The notes under the pieces were generated by a model. That model worked only from the letters and a program-made list of their open reading frames with translations. It searched no databases and was not told the DNA's origin. This document shows, piece by piece, positions 16,654 through 24,136 of a stretch of 26,950 nt of DNA. Numbering within the stretch: position 1 is the first letter of the stretch; each line of letters begins with the position of its first letter. Source of the DNA: CABRXV01 sp900754955 (GTDB lineage Bacteria; Actinomycetota; Coriobacteriia; Coriobacteriales; Eggerthellaceae); the NCBI GenBank assembly GCA_902475005.1, contig CABRXV010000024.1:1-26950 (forward strand), written 5' to 3'. The position numbers and the translations under genes are program-made.

Positions 16654-17919
16654 ATGCGGATTCTCAACATAAGCGCTCAGAAGCCCGACAGCACGGGCAG
16701 CGGCGTGTTCCTCGCTGAAATGGTGCGCTGCATGCGTCGTGCGGGACACGACGTCGCCGTGGTATGCGGGGCGGCTCCCGAGGACGATCCTGCGGCTTCG
16801 CTGGTTGAGGGCGTGCTCGTGCGGCCCGTGCGCTTCGAGACGGATGCGCTGCCCTTCCCCGTGTGCGGCATGTCGGACGTGATGCCCTATCGGTCGACGC
16901 GCTACCGCGACATGACGCCCCAAATGGTTGACCAGTTCGCACTCGCCTTCGGGCGCACGATTGCCGAGGTTGATGCGGAATTCGATCCTGACCTCGTGAT
17001 ATGCCATCATCTCTACCTGCTTACGGCGATAGTGCGCCGCATGCTTGCGCATCGCGCCGTGTGCGGCATCAGCCATTCGACCGATCTGCGCCAGATGGTG
17101 CAGCACGACCTCGAGCATGACTCCATCGTGGGGCTCGTGCGCCAGCTCGATCGCATCTTCGCGCTGCACGAGGATCAGGCGTGCGAGATCGAGCGCATCT
17201 TCGGGGTGCCGCGCGATCTGGTCATGGTCATCGGGACGGGCTTCGACGCGCAGCTGTTCAGCCCGGGTGATCGCTGGAGTGCGGGCGCTGCGGGCGCGAA
17301 TGCGGGCGCGGCTCCTGCGGCTTCGGGTGCGCCCGCCGTGCGACCTGCCGAGCCGCACGTGCTCTATGTGGGGAAGATCGGCTTCGCGAAGGGCGTGGAA
17401 AGCCTGCTTGAGGCCTATGATCTCCTTGCTCAGCGCGGCGTACGGTGCGCGCTCGATCTCGTCGGGGGTCACAGCGACGAGATCGAGTACGACCGCATCG
17501 TCGCCCGAGCGCAGGCCTGCGCACGCGAGCCGCATTTCCTCGGCAAGGTTCCCACGGGCGAGCTCGTTGAGCGCTACCGCGCGTCCGACGTGTTCGTGCT
17601 GCCGTCGTTCTTCGAGGGTCTTCCGCTCGTGATCGCGGAGGCGCTCGCGTGCGGTTGCAAGGTGGTGACGACCGATCTTCCCGGCATCAGGTCGTTCTAC
17701 GGGCGTTTTCTGCCCGATGCCCCCATCGTGTACGTGGAGCCGCCGCACATGCACGACGTCGACAAGCCCGACCTGGCGGATTTGCCGGCGTTCGAGGCGC
17801 GCCTCGCTGACGCGATCGAGCGCGCACTCGCGCTGCCGGCGCACCAGTGCGACGTGTCGGGGCTTTCTTGGGAGCGCCTGACTGAGCGCGTGCTGGCGGC
17901 GGCGCCGACAAGGGAGTAG
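16654..17919 (+). CDS. GT4-family (GT-B fold) glycosyltransferase
   Basis: This 421-residue cytoplasmic glycosyltransferase should transfer a sugar from a nucleotide donor to an unknown acceptor. The start MRILNISAQKPDSTGSGVFLAEM is fixed by AGGAGG 5-6 nt upstream and carries the GT-B glycine-rich loop. An acceptor-side region with ICHHLYLLTAIVRRML and GISHSTDLR follows. A linker of Ala/Gly-rich residues (about 210-230) leads to the donor domain: VLYVGKIGFAKGVESLLEAY, FLGKVPTGELVERYRASDVFVLPS, and the EX7E motif in FFEGLPLVIAEALACGCKVV. No membrane segment is seen. It stands alone, divergent from selA, with no other cell-envelope genes nearby. Confidence 0.88.
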   Translation: MRILNISAQKPDSTGSGVFLAEMVRCMRRAGHDVAVVCGAAPEDDPAASLVEGVLVRPVRFETDALPFPVCGMSDVMPYRSTRYRDMTPQMVDQFALAFGRTIAEVDAEFDPDLVICHHLYLLTAIVRRMLAHRAVCGISHSTDLRQMVQHDLEHDSIVGLVRQLDRIFALHEDQACEIERIFGVPRDLVMVIGTGFDAQLFSPGDRWSAGAAGANAGAAPAASGAPAVRPAEPHVLYVGKIGFAKGVESLLEAYDLLAQRGVRCALDLVGGHSDEIEYDRIVARAQACAREPHFLGKVPTGELVERYRASDVFVLPSFFEGLPLVIAEALACGCKVVTTDLPGIRSFYGRFLPDAPIVYVEPPHMHDVDKPDLADLPAFEARLADAIERALALPAHQCDVSGLSWERLTERVLAAAPTRE

Positions 17920-17939
17920 CGCTGCTAGCGTGTCGCTCC

Positions 17940-17968
17940 TTGTTCGCGTCGGGCGCGTGGCGTATACT
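17940..17968 (+). promoter_or_regulatory. strong promoter of the HgdB-like gene cluster
   Basis: TTGTTC (17940-17945), 17 bp, TATACT (17963-17968). It predicts a start near 17975 and therefore a leader of about 310 nt before the HgdB-like gene. Confidence 0.65.
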
Positions 17969-18043
17969 CGTGTTCGCCCGATCGCACGGCTCGAGGACCG
18001 ATTCTGCCCGGCTCCTCCTTTTCTGCATCTTCGCTGCGCGAGG

Positions 18044-18098
18044 GTCTGTTCATATCGCTCCGAACGGGGAGCGCTCAGACGCGCATCTGCGGCGCGTC
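18044..18098 (+). promoter_or_regulatory. overlapping hairpins in the 310-nt leader
   Basis: Hairpin 1: GTCTG (18044-18048) with CAGAC (18076-18080) and CGCTCC (18056-18061) with GGAGCG (18068-18073). Hairpin 2: GACGCGC (18078-18084) with GCGCGTC (18092-18098). They share bases 18078-18080, so full pairing of both is not possible. A T-run at 18127-18137 follows without a good stem next to it. The direct repeat GAAGCCGCCGAC occurs twice later in the leader. No known riboswitch class is recognised. Confidence 0.4.
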
Positions 18099-18283
18099 GG
18101 TTCTTCTGCACCGCACAGGGGCTCTGGTTTCTTTTTCCCTGCGCTCGACGCGCGGGTGCCTGTACGCCATGAAGCCGCCGACTCCTGTGGACACGAGAAA
18201 CCGCCGCGCGAAGCCGCCGACGACACGAGGATGCGCGTCCTTGTCGCAGCGTGCGGATCGCGCCGATCCGAAAGCGAAGAGAC

Positions 18284-19561
18284 ATGACTGACAGACACGA
18301 GATGTGGGCAAGCCTCGGCATGGACCTCGAGACGCACGACCAGCTGTGCGCCGTCCTCCCCACCGCCTTCGGGGACATCTACCTTTCGCAGGAGAACCGC
18401 CCCGAGAACATGGCCTTTTACGACTTCGTCGTCTCCGACATCCACGGCATTCGCCCTGCTGAGCTCATCGAACTCCAGAAGGCGGGCGGCAAGGTGTTCG
18501 GCACGTTCTGCGTGTTCGTGCCCGACGAGATCGTCGTGGCGTGCGGCGGCGCGGTGACGGGCCTGTGCGGCGGCAGCCAGTTCTGGGTGCCCGACGGCGA
18601 GAAGGTGCTGCCGAGTGCGATGTGCCCGCTCATCAAGGCGTCGCTCGGCGCGCACTTCGGCAAGACCTGCCCGTACTTCAGCGTTGCCGACGTATACGTG
18701 GGCGAGACGACGTGCGACGGCAAGAAGAAGGCCTACGAGATTCTCGGCGCTGACAAGCAGACCTACGTGATGGACATGCCGCAGATGAAGCGCCCTCAGG
18801 ACATCGAGAAGTGGACGGGCGAGATCGCCGCGTTCGCGGCCGAGGTGGAGCGCATCACGGGACGCACGCTGACGGCCGAGGCTCTTGCGGATGCGATCAA
18901 GCTCATCAACGAGAAGCGCCGTGCGCTCGCGCGCGTGTACGAGGCGCGCAAGGCGACGAACTGCATCCCTATTTCGGGCAAGGACGCCCTGCTCATGACG
19001 CAGATCGCCTTCTTCGACGATCCGGCGCGCTGCGCCGAGATGGCCAACAAGCTCGCCGACGAGCTCGAGCAGCGCGTGGCCGATGGCGTGAGCGTGTTCC
19101 CCGCTGGCACGAAGCGCATTCTCGTCACGGGCACGCCGCTCGCGATTCCCAACTGGAAGCTGCACCACATCATCGAGACGAGCGGGGCGGCTGTGGTGTG
19201 CGAGGAGATGTGCACCGGCACGCGTTACTTCGAGAACCTCGTCGATGAGAGCGCCACGACGCTCGAGGGCCAGTTCCAGGCGCTGTCCGAGCGCTACATG
19301 AAGAACAACTGCGCCTGCTTCACGCCCAACCCCGGCCGTGTGGCCGACATCGTGCGTCTGGCGAAGGAGTACCAGGTCGACGGCGTGATCGACGCGAACC
19401 TCAAGTTCTGCACGCTCTACGACGTGGAGAAATCGAGCGTGGCCGAGGCGCTTGAGGCGGAGGGCATTCCCGTGCTCGGCCTCGAGACCGACTACACCGA
19501 CAACGACGCCGGCCAGCTGCGCACGCGCATCCAGGCGTTCGTGGAGATGCTCGGCGAGTAG
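18284..19561 (+). CDS. stand-alone HgdB-like 2-hydroxyacyl-CoA dehydratase-fold protein, candidate double-cubane cluster protein
   Basis: The 425-residue protein has the HgdB/BcrC fold pattern: an N-terminal FCVFVPDEIVVACGGAVTGLCGG stretch (75-97), MCPLIKASLGAHFG and KTCPYFSVADVYVGETTCDGKKKAYE (113-151), then a second domain with VTGTPLAIPNWKLHHIIETSGAAVVCEEMCTGTRYF and a final CTLYD. Cysteines at 76, 87, 95, 114, 129, 144, 306, 310, 343, 345 and 376 give enough ligands for Fe-S clusters in both halves. It has no second dehydratase subunit, CoA transferase or acyl-CoA dehydrogenase beside it but does have an HgdC-like activase downstream. That is the gene set of the DCCP/DCCP-reductase systems known from Carboxydothermus and of E. 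coli YjiM/YjiL. Start choice is uncertain: ATG 18284 fits the family, but its ribosome site is weak; GTG 18251 would add 11 residues. A short frame (18231-18287) ends on this ATG. The substrate is unknown. Confidence 0.85.
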   Translation: MTDRHEMWASLGMDLETHDQLCAVLPTAFGDIYLSQENRPENMAFYDFVVSDIHGIRPAELIELQKAGGKVFGTFCVFVPDEIVVACGGAVTGLCGGSQFWVPDGEKVLPSAMCPLIKASLGAHFGKTCPYFSVADVYVGETTCDGKKKAYEILGADKQTYVMDMPQMKRPQDIEKWTGEIAAFAAEVERITGRTLTAEALADAIKLINEKRRALARVYEARKATNCIPISGKDALLMTQIAFFDDPARCAEMANKLADELEQRVADGVSVFPAGTKRILVTGTPLAIPNWKLHHIIETSGAAVVCEEMCTGTRYFENLVDESATTLEGQFQALSERYMKNNCACFTPNPGRVADIVRLAKEYQVDGVIDANLKFCTLYDVEKSSVAEALEAEGIPVLGLETDYTDNDAGQLRTRIQAFVEMLGE

Positions 19562-19569
19562 CGGAAAAG

Positions 19570-19616
19570 GCGCGCCCGGCGTCGTGTGGTCTGCGGGCCG
19601 GCGACGTTGGGCGCGC
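19570..19616 (+). other. long intercistronic stem-loop
   Basis: A 15-bp stem (19570-19584 with 19602-19616, two G-U pairs) with a 17-nt loop fills half of the 90-bp gap between the HgdB-like and first DUF3343 genes. No T-run follows, so it is more likely an mRNA stability or processing element than a terminator. Confidence 0.6.
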
Positions 19617-19651
19617 AGGCAAGGCGGCGACGAGGAGCGCGAAGGCGTACG

Positions 19652-19915
19652 ATGGCAAAAGCAGCATATTACCTGTTGGTCAACACATCCACGGAGGGCA
19701 TGGCGCTCTACCGCGCTCTGCGTGAGCATGGCTGCCGTGTGCGCGTGGCGCCAGTGCCGCGCGGCGTGACGGCATGCTGCGGCACGTCGGTCATGGTCGA
19801 GCCCGAGGGTATGCCGGCGGTGCAGGCGGTCCTCGATGCCGATTCTTCGCTCGCGTATGAGCGTGTGGTCAAGCTCGAAGGCGCTATCGACCCGCAGCGC
19901 GACGTGTTCTGCTAG
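19652..19915 (+). CDS. DUF3343 protein, putative Se/S carrier, copy 1
   Basis: A small 87-residue protein, MAKAAYYLLVNTSTEGMALYRALREHG at the start, in the DUF3343 family, which Pfam describes as a putative selenium/sulfur carrier-like family. The family cysteine motif is here doubled: PRGVTACCGTSV with Cys42 and Cys43. A further cysteine is the very last residue (Cys87, RDVFC). Start ATG 19652 has AAGG about 6 nt upstream. It follows the HgdB-like gene by 90 bp and precedes the desulfurase gene, from which it is separated by the repeat element at 20057-20298. A persulfide or selenopersulfide relay is plausible from the family and context, but no member of this exact arrangement is known to me. 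Confidence 0.78.
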   Translation: MAKAAYYLLVNTSTEGMALYRALREHGCRVRVAPVPRGVTACCGTSVMVEPEGMPAVQAVLDADSSLAYERVVKLEGAIDPQRDVFC

Positions 19916-20056
19916 GTTTGACGGGGCTTGGTGAGCGTGTTTCCGCGGAAGGTGTTCAGCGTACGCCCGCGCGCTGCCTCGTTTTGCGTGCGCCCCGCGC
20001 TGTTTTGCTTGGCGTGGACGCTCTGCGTGCTGTCTCGTTCGATGCAGGCGCCGTTT

Positions 20057-20298
20057 TGGCATTTTTCGGGCGAAATGCACGATCCGAAATAGCTGATGGA
20101 AGAAAATGCTCGAAATGCACGATTTTTGAGTACGGCGTATGCGAGAAACGTTTCCTCGATCACGCTGACCTGGGGAAATGCGTGCCGTACGTAAAGAGTT
20201 TCCTTGCGCAGCGCGTTCGGACGAGAAAAAATCGTGCATATCGGGGCATAATCTGCCATGCGATTTCGGAGAGCGTGCATTTCGCCGATAAAATGCCA
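20057..20298. repeat. four-unit repeat element, copy B
   Basis: This has the same build as copy A at 7246-7489. Plus units start at 20057 and 20097 (CGAAATGCACG at 20071 and 20111); minus units lie at 20233-20258 and 20274-20298. The central word GCTGACCTGGGGAAATGC (20164-20181) matches copy A at 15 of 18 bases. The distance from the last base of the second plus unit to this word is 43 bp in both copies, and from the word to the first minus unit is 52 bp in both. It fills most of the 465-bp gap between the first DUF3343 gene and the desulfurase gene. Confidence 0.85.
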
Positions 20299-20380
20299 TT
20301 TTTGGGAGAGGTCGCGCCGTTTCGAGGGCTCTGACGGTCTCGTCCTGCGCGTGCAGGGAAAGAACAGAAGGAAGGACTCC

Positions 20381-21532
20381 ATGATCTACTTCGACAATGC
20401 GGCTACCTCATGTCCGAAGCCGCCCGAGGTGGGGCGCGCCATTGTTCGCGCTCTCGATACGTTCGGCGGAGTAGGTCGTGGCGTGCACCCCGCTTCGGTG
20501 GCGGCCGGCATGGCGGTGTTCGAGGCGCGCGATGCGCTCGCTCGGTTGCTGGGGTGTCCTGGCGCCGATCGCGTGTCGTTCGCAGCGAACGCCACTGCCG
20601 CACTCAACATCGCGATCGACGGGCTGCTGCCTTGCGGCGGCAAGGCGGTTACGACGGCGGCCTCGCACAACTCGGTGCTGAGGCCGCTGTTCAAGGCGCG
20701 CGACGAGCGAGCCTGTACGGTGGAGATGGTGCCCCACGACGAGCAGGGTGCGCTCGACTACGCAGCGCTCGAGCGGGCGGTTGAAGGTGCGCATCTCGTG
20801 GTGCTCACCCATGCGTCGAACCTCACCGGAGACGTGTACGACGCGGCGCGTGTGGCGCGTCTGGCGCATGACGCGGGCGCGCTCGTGGTTCTCGACGCTG
20901 CGCAGACGGCAGGCGCCGTGCCCGTCGATATGGGTGCGCTCGGCGTCGACGTGCTGTGCTTCACCGGGCACAAGAGCCTGCTCGGCCCTCAGGGCACGGG
21001 CGGTCTGGCGGTTGCCGCCGGCGTGGACATCCCGCCGCTGCTCGAGGGCGGCTCGGGTACGCACAGCTTCGACGAGCGCCATCCGCGCTTCATGCCTGAA
21101 TCGCTTGAGGCGGGCACGCTCAATGCGCACGGCATCGCCGGTTTGGCGGCGGGCGTGGCGTGGCTTGCCGAACGCGGCGTCGAGACTGTGGCGGCGCACG
21201 AGGCGGCGCTTGTCGCGCGCTTCCGCGCGGGCCTAGCGGCCGTGTCCGCCGTGCGCGTTCTCGGCGGCGCGTCGGATGCAGGGCATTGCGGCATCGTGGC
21301 GTTCAACGTGGGGGATGCCGATTCGGCGCTCGTGGCGGATGCGCTAGCGGAGGGCTGGGGCATCTGCACGCGCGCAGGCGCCCACTGCGCGCCGCTCATG
21401 CACCGCGCGTTGGGAACCGAGCGCCAGGGTGCGGTGCGCGTAAGTTTCGGCCCGTTCAACACCGAGGCAGAAGTAGACACGGCGCTTGAGGCCGTTGAGT
21501 CGGTCGCGTGCGAGATGCGCCGCGGCGCGTAG
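20381..21532 (+). CDS. NifS/EF2568-like cysteine desulfurase family protein
   Basis: A class V aminotransferase-fold PLP enzyme of 383 residues that should take sulfur (or selenium) from cysteine (or selenocysteine) and hold it as a persulfide. It starts MIYFDNAATSCPKPPEV after AAGGAAGGA. Key residues are His96 (ASHNSVLRP), Asp172/Gln175 (LDAAQTAG), the PLP lysine Lys198 in FTGHKSLLGPQGTGG, and the active-site Cys336 in TRAGAHCAPLMHRALGT. The last motif and the short N-terminus place it with the family typified by Enterococcus faecalis EF2568, which lies in a selenium-dependent molybdenum hydroxylase cluster, rather than with IscS or SufS. It is 49 bp before the activase gene and is flanked by two DUF3343 genes, which supports a dedicated chalcogen-transfer role. 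No Fe-S scaffold genes are adjacent. Confidence 0.9.
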   Translation: MIYFDNAATSCPKPPEVGRAIVRALDTFGGVGRGVHPASVAAGMAVFEARDALARLLGCPGADRVSFAANATAALNIAIDGLLPCGGKAVTTAASHNSVLRPLFKARDERACTVEMVPHDEQGALDYAALERAVEGAHLVVLTHASNLTGDVYDAARVARLAHDAGALVVLDAAQTAGAVPVDMGALGVDVLCFTGHKSLLGPQGTGGLAVAAGVDIPPLLEGGSGTHSFDERHPRFMPESLEAGTLNAHGIAGLAAGVAWLAERGVETVAAHEAALVARFRAGLAAVSAVRVLGGASDAGHCGIVAFNVGDADSALVADALAEGWGICTRAGAHCAPLMHRALGTERQGAVRVSFGPFNTEAEVDTALEAVESVACEMRRGA

Positions 21533-21581
21533 GCGCGATGAGGCGGATGCGGTAGACGCGCAAGAGGGAAGGGGCAAGACG

Positions 21582-22334
21582 GTGACGTACAGCATCGGAG
21601 TGGACATCGGCTCGACGGCGGCGAAGGCCGCCGTGGTGCGCGACGGCGAGATGGCGTGCACGGTGTGCGTTCCCACGGGGTACAGCAGCGTTGACGCGGC
21701 CGAGCGCTTGCGCGCCGCGCTCGCCGAGGCGGGTTTTCCCGTGGAAGGCGGGACTGTGGTGGCGACAGGCTACGGGCGCGTGGCGGTGCCGTTCGCTGAG
21801 AAGTCGGTCACCGAGATCACGTGCCACGGACGCGGCGCGGCCTACCTGTTCGGCCCCGACGGCGTGGTAATCGACATCGGCGGGCAGGATACGAAGGCGA
21901 TTGTGCTTTCGGGCGGGCGCGTGGCCAAGTTCGCCATGAACGACAAGTGCTCGGCGGGCACCGGCAAGTTCCTCGAAGTGATGGCGAACCGCATGGGTGT
22001 GTCGCAAGACGAGCTTGCCGCGTTGGCGCGCACGGGTTCGCCGACGCAGATCTCGTCGATGTGCACGGTGTTTGCGGAGAGCGAGGTCATCTCGCTCATC
22101 GGCTCCGGGACGCCGCGGGAGGACATCGCATGGGGCGTGATCGAGTCGGTGGTGGGCCGGGTCGCGCCGCTCGTGCCGCGCGTGCAGGGCGCCTCCTACT
22201 ATCTCACCGGCGGCTTGTGCGAAAATGGGTACCTTATCGAGCGGCTTGCGGCTCAGCTCGGCGCCGAAGTGCTTACCGAGCCGCGGGCGCGGTTCGCCGG
22301 CGCCATCGGCGCGGCGCTGAGCGCGACGAGGTAG
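21582..22334 (+). CDS. HgdC-like acyl-CoA dehydratase activase / DCCP reductase-type ATPase
   Basis: A 250-residue member of the ASKHA ATPases that bind one [4Fe-4S] cluster at a dimer interface and use ATP to inject low-potential electrons into an HgdB-type partner. Motifs are SIGVDIGSTAAKAAVV (4-19), VVIDIGGQDTKAI (95-107), NDKCSAGTGKFLEVMANR (120-137) with cluster ligand Cys123, and SSMCTVFAESEVISL with cluster ligand Cys161. GASYYLTGGLCENGYLIERL completes the nucleotide site. Translation starts at GTG 21582 (GAGGGAAGGGG upstream). Length matches single-domain activators, unlike the fused protein at the window start. The likely partner is the HgdB-like protein at 18284-19561, although three features lie between them. 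Confidence 0.92.
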   Translation: MTYSIGVDIGSTAAKAAVVRDGEMACTVCVPTGYSSVDAAERLRAALAEAGFPVEGGTVVATGYGRVAVPFAEKSVTEITCHGRGAAYLFGPDGVVIDIGGQDTKAIVLSGGRVAKFAMNDKCSAGTGKFLEVMANRMGVSQDELAALARTGSPTQISSMCTVFAESEVISLIGSGTPREDIAWGVIESVVGRVAPLVPRVQGASYYLTGGLCENGYLIERLAAQLGAEVLTEPRARFAGAIGAALSATR

Positions 22335-22383
22335 CGGCGCAAACTCGCGGGCGTGCGCCCGTCGCGCAGCGGGAGGGGAAACC

Positions 22384-22644
22384 ATGTCAACTTATGTCAT
22401 CTCGTTCGAATCGACGCATGCCGCCATGGCGGCGAGCAAGACGCTCGCCTCGGGCAGCATCGACTTTCTCACGATTCCCACGCCAACGGCCATCAGCGCG
22501 GGTTGCGGCATCGCGCTCAAGTTCGAGGCGGATGATCCTGAGCCCGTGCTCGCGCGCATCTTCGGCAGCAACCGTACGACAGGGCTGGCGGCGCTGCACC
22601 GCGAAACGGCGCCGCGCGCGTTCGAGCTCGTGACGGCGCTGTAG
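22384..22644 (+). CDS. DUF3343 protein, putative Se/S carrier, copy 2
   Basis: An 86-residue protein with a typical DUF3343 core: FESTHAAMAASKTL (8-21) and TPTAISAGCGIALKF (33-47) with a single Cys41. It differs from copy 1, which has a Cys-Cys pair and a C-terminal Cys. GGAGGGG lies 5 nt before ATG 22384. It follows the activase by 49 bp and closes the cluster. The role is inferred from the family name and context: it could receive sulfane sulfur or selenium from the desulfurase. Confidence 0.82.
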   Translation: MSTYVISFESTHAAMAASKTLASGSIDFLTIPTPTAISAGCGIALKFEADDPEPVLARIFGSNRTTGLAALHRETAPRAFELVTAL

Positions 22645-22755
22645 CGCGATCACGTTCGTTCGGCACAGCGGCGTCGCAACGCGCGCTCATCCTCGCGATT
22701 TCATCCAGCTGCGGCTTTCCGGCTGTCGAGCCGCTCTTTCTCGCCATACCGAAAA

Positions 22756-22937
22756 CCGAGAAGCTCGTTTTCCGTCCACTTTTCGAAAAAGCTGAGCGGA
22801 AGACGAGCTTCTCGGTGTTTTGAGAGGCAAATGTGGACGTAATCGGCGTTTCTCGGTGCAATAAGGGGCTTATGAGGCCGAGAAGGGCATTTTCCGACCG
22901 AAAATAATCTTAGGTGGTCGGAAAACGGACTTCTCGG
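22756..22937. repeat. two matching 19-bp inverted-repeat hairpins
   Basis: Hairpin 1: 22756-22774 pairs with 22797-22815 (all 19 positions, one as G-U). Hairpin 2: 22878-22896 pairs with 22919-22937 (16 of 19), and its inner part TTTTCCGACC/GGTCGGAAAA is a perfect 10-bp stem. Both arms are CCGAGAAG-N4-TTTTCCG-like, and both have exactly 22 bp between arms. The copies are 122 bp apart. They fill the 387-bp gap between the second DUF3343 gene and the convergent membrane protein gene; the gap also holds a short stem at 23003-23017 and no gene. Confidence 0.78.
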
Positions 22938-23031
22938 CTTTCCGTGCCAAGTAACGACGCCGTGCGAGCTAACTGCCCAGACGGTCTCCCCGTCAAGGGG
23001 CAACGCCGCGGGGGCGTCAGCCCTCGGCGCT

Positions 23032-24051
23032 CTAGTTGCTGAAGATGGCCGCCCAGGGCATCGCGTACTTTTGGGCAGCGGTGACGATCCGCGCGTTGCC
23101 GCCGGGCTCGATCACGTTGGCGCAGATCATTCGCACGGCTGGGCTCACGATGAAGTAGTTGACGAGCGTTGCGGCAACAAGCGATATGGGCAGCGTTGCG
23201 GCGACGGTCGCGAGGTAGTCCTGCGTGCCGCTCATGAGCAGCGTGACGATGAATCCCATGATAGTTCCCATGACGACCACGTTGAGCAGCGTCATCGCGA
23301 CGCTGCGCGCGATGCCCCGCGTGTGCGGCAGCACGAGGCGCGGCGCAACCGCATCGACGATTTTGCCGCCGATGAACGTGCGCACGAGAAACGAGATGCA
23401 GAACACGAGCGGGTACATCCACAGCGCATGGGCGAAGAATCCGAGACCCTGGTGCAGAAGGCCGTTGATCGTGGCCATGAAGGTGACCATGCCGCCCACC
23501 ATGAGGATCTGGAACACGCGCATGCCGAGCGGCCCCTGCGGGAGGCCCGCGCGCCCTGCGATGCAGTCGCGGTAGGTGCAGCCATCGGCCGCCGCGGGTG
23601 CGCGGTCGGCAGCGCTTTCGGCGCGCTTTACGGAAGATGCGGAAGGCTCGGAAGGTCCGGAAGACGCTGCGCCGTCAACGCCTGCGTCGCTCAGCGCAGC
23701 CTCTGCCGCAGCGGCGGGGAAGGCATTGGCGTCGTGCTGCGCGTCCGCCTGCGCCGTGCGAGCGTCACGCACCGTGACCGTGGCAGCGCGCGTGGCGGTG
23801 GCTGACGCGCCGGCATCCTCGTCGATCGATTTCACGAGCTTCGCCAAGTCGAGCTCGTCGGCGTCGAGGTCGGCTCGCTCTTCGTCGGCGGCATCCTCGC
23901 GTGCGGCGCTGGGAGCGCTCGCCGCGAAAAGCGCGGTATTGAAAACGGAGGCGGTGATGCGTGCGGCGTCGCTCGCGCTGATGGGAGCGACGCGGAATCC
24001 TCCGCGAGGGGGTTTCTGAATGCAGGTGATGTTCGTGCAGGACTCGTTCAT
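23032..24051 (-). CDS. DUF2798-type membrane protein with a long disordered N-terminus
   Basis: The protein has 339 residues if translated from ATG 24051; AAAGGAG lies about 17 nt upstream, which is far. Residues 1-175 or so are Ala/Asp/Ser-rich with no clear domain. The C-terminal 160 residues hold about four membrane segments: MRVFQILMVGGMVTFMATING, LWMYPLVFCISFLVRTFIGG, SVAMTLLNVVVMGTIMGFIVTLL and ATLPISLVAATLVNYFIVSPAVRMI. The paired helical units and the PISLVAATLVNYFIVSPAVR pattern fit DUF2798, whose function is unknown. It is the only minus-strand gene between selA and the window end and has no operon partner in view. The open frame continues upstream to 24588, but that part overlaps structured regulatory DNA. 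Confidence 0.7.
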   Translation of the reverse strand: MNESCTNITCIQKPPRGGFRVAPISASDAARITASVFNTALFAASAPSAAREDAADEERADLDADELDLAKLVKSIDEDAGASATATRAATVTVRDARTAQADAQHDANAFPAAAAEAALSDAGVDGAASSGPSEPSASSVKRAESAADRAPAAADGCTYRDCIAGRAGLPQGPLGMRVFQILMVGGMVTFMATINGLLHQGLGFFAHALWMYPLVFCISFLVRTFIGGKIVDAVAPRLVLPHTRGIARSVAMTLLNVVVMGTIMGFIVTLLMSGTQDYLATVAATLPISLVAATLVNYFIVSPAVRMICANVIEPGGNARIVTAAQKYAMPWAAIFSN

Positions 24052-24136
24052 GGCGTTGTCTGCGACGGCTCCTTTCGTGGTGCGTACGGTGTGCGATGCG
24101 TGGCGCCCTCTCTCGTTTCGAGCGCGCACATTCCAA

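Noticed and set aside
18231..18287. 18-residue leader peptide gene
   Set aside because: The only purine-rich stretch touches the ATG directly, so translation is doubtful; kept only as a possibility in the leader finding.
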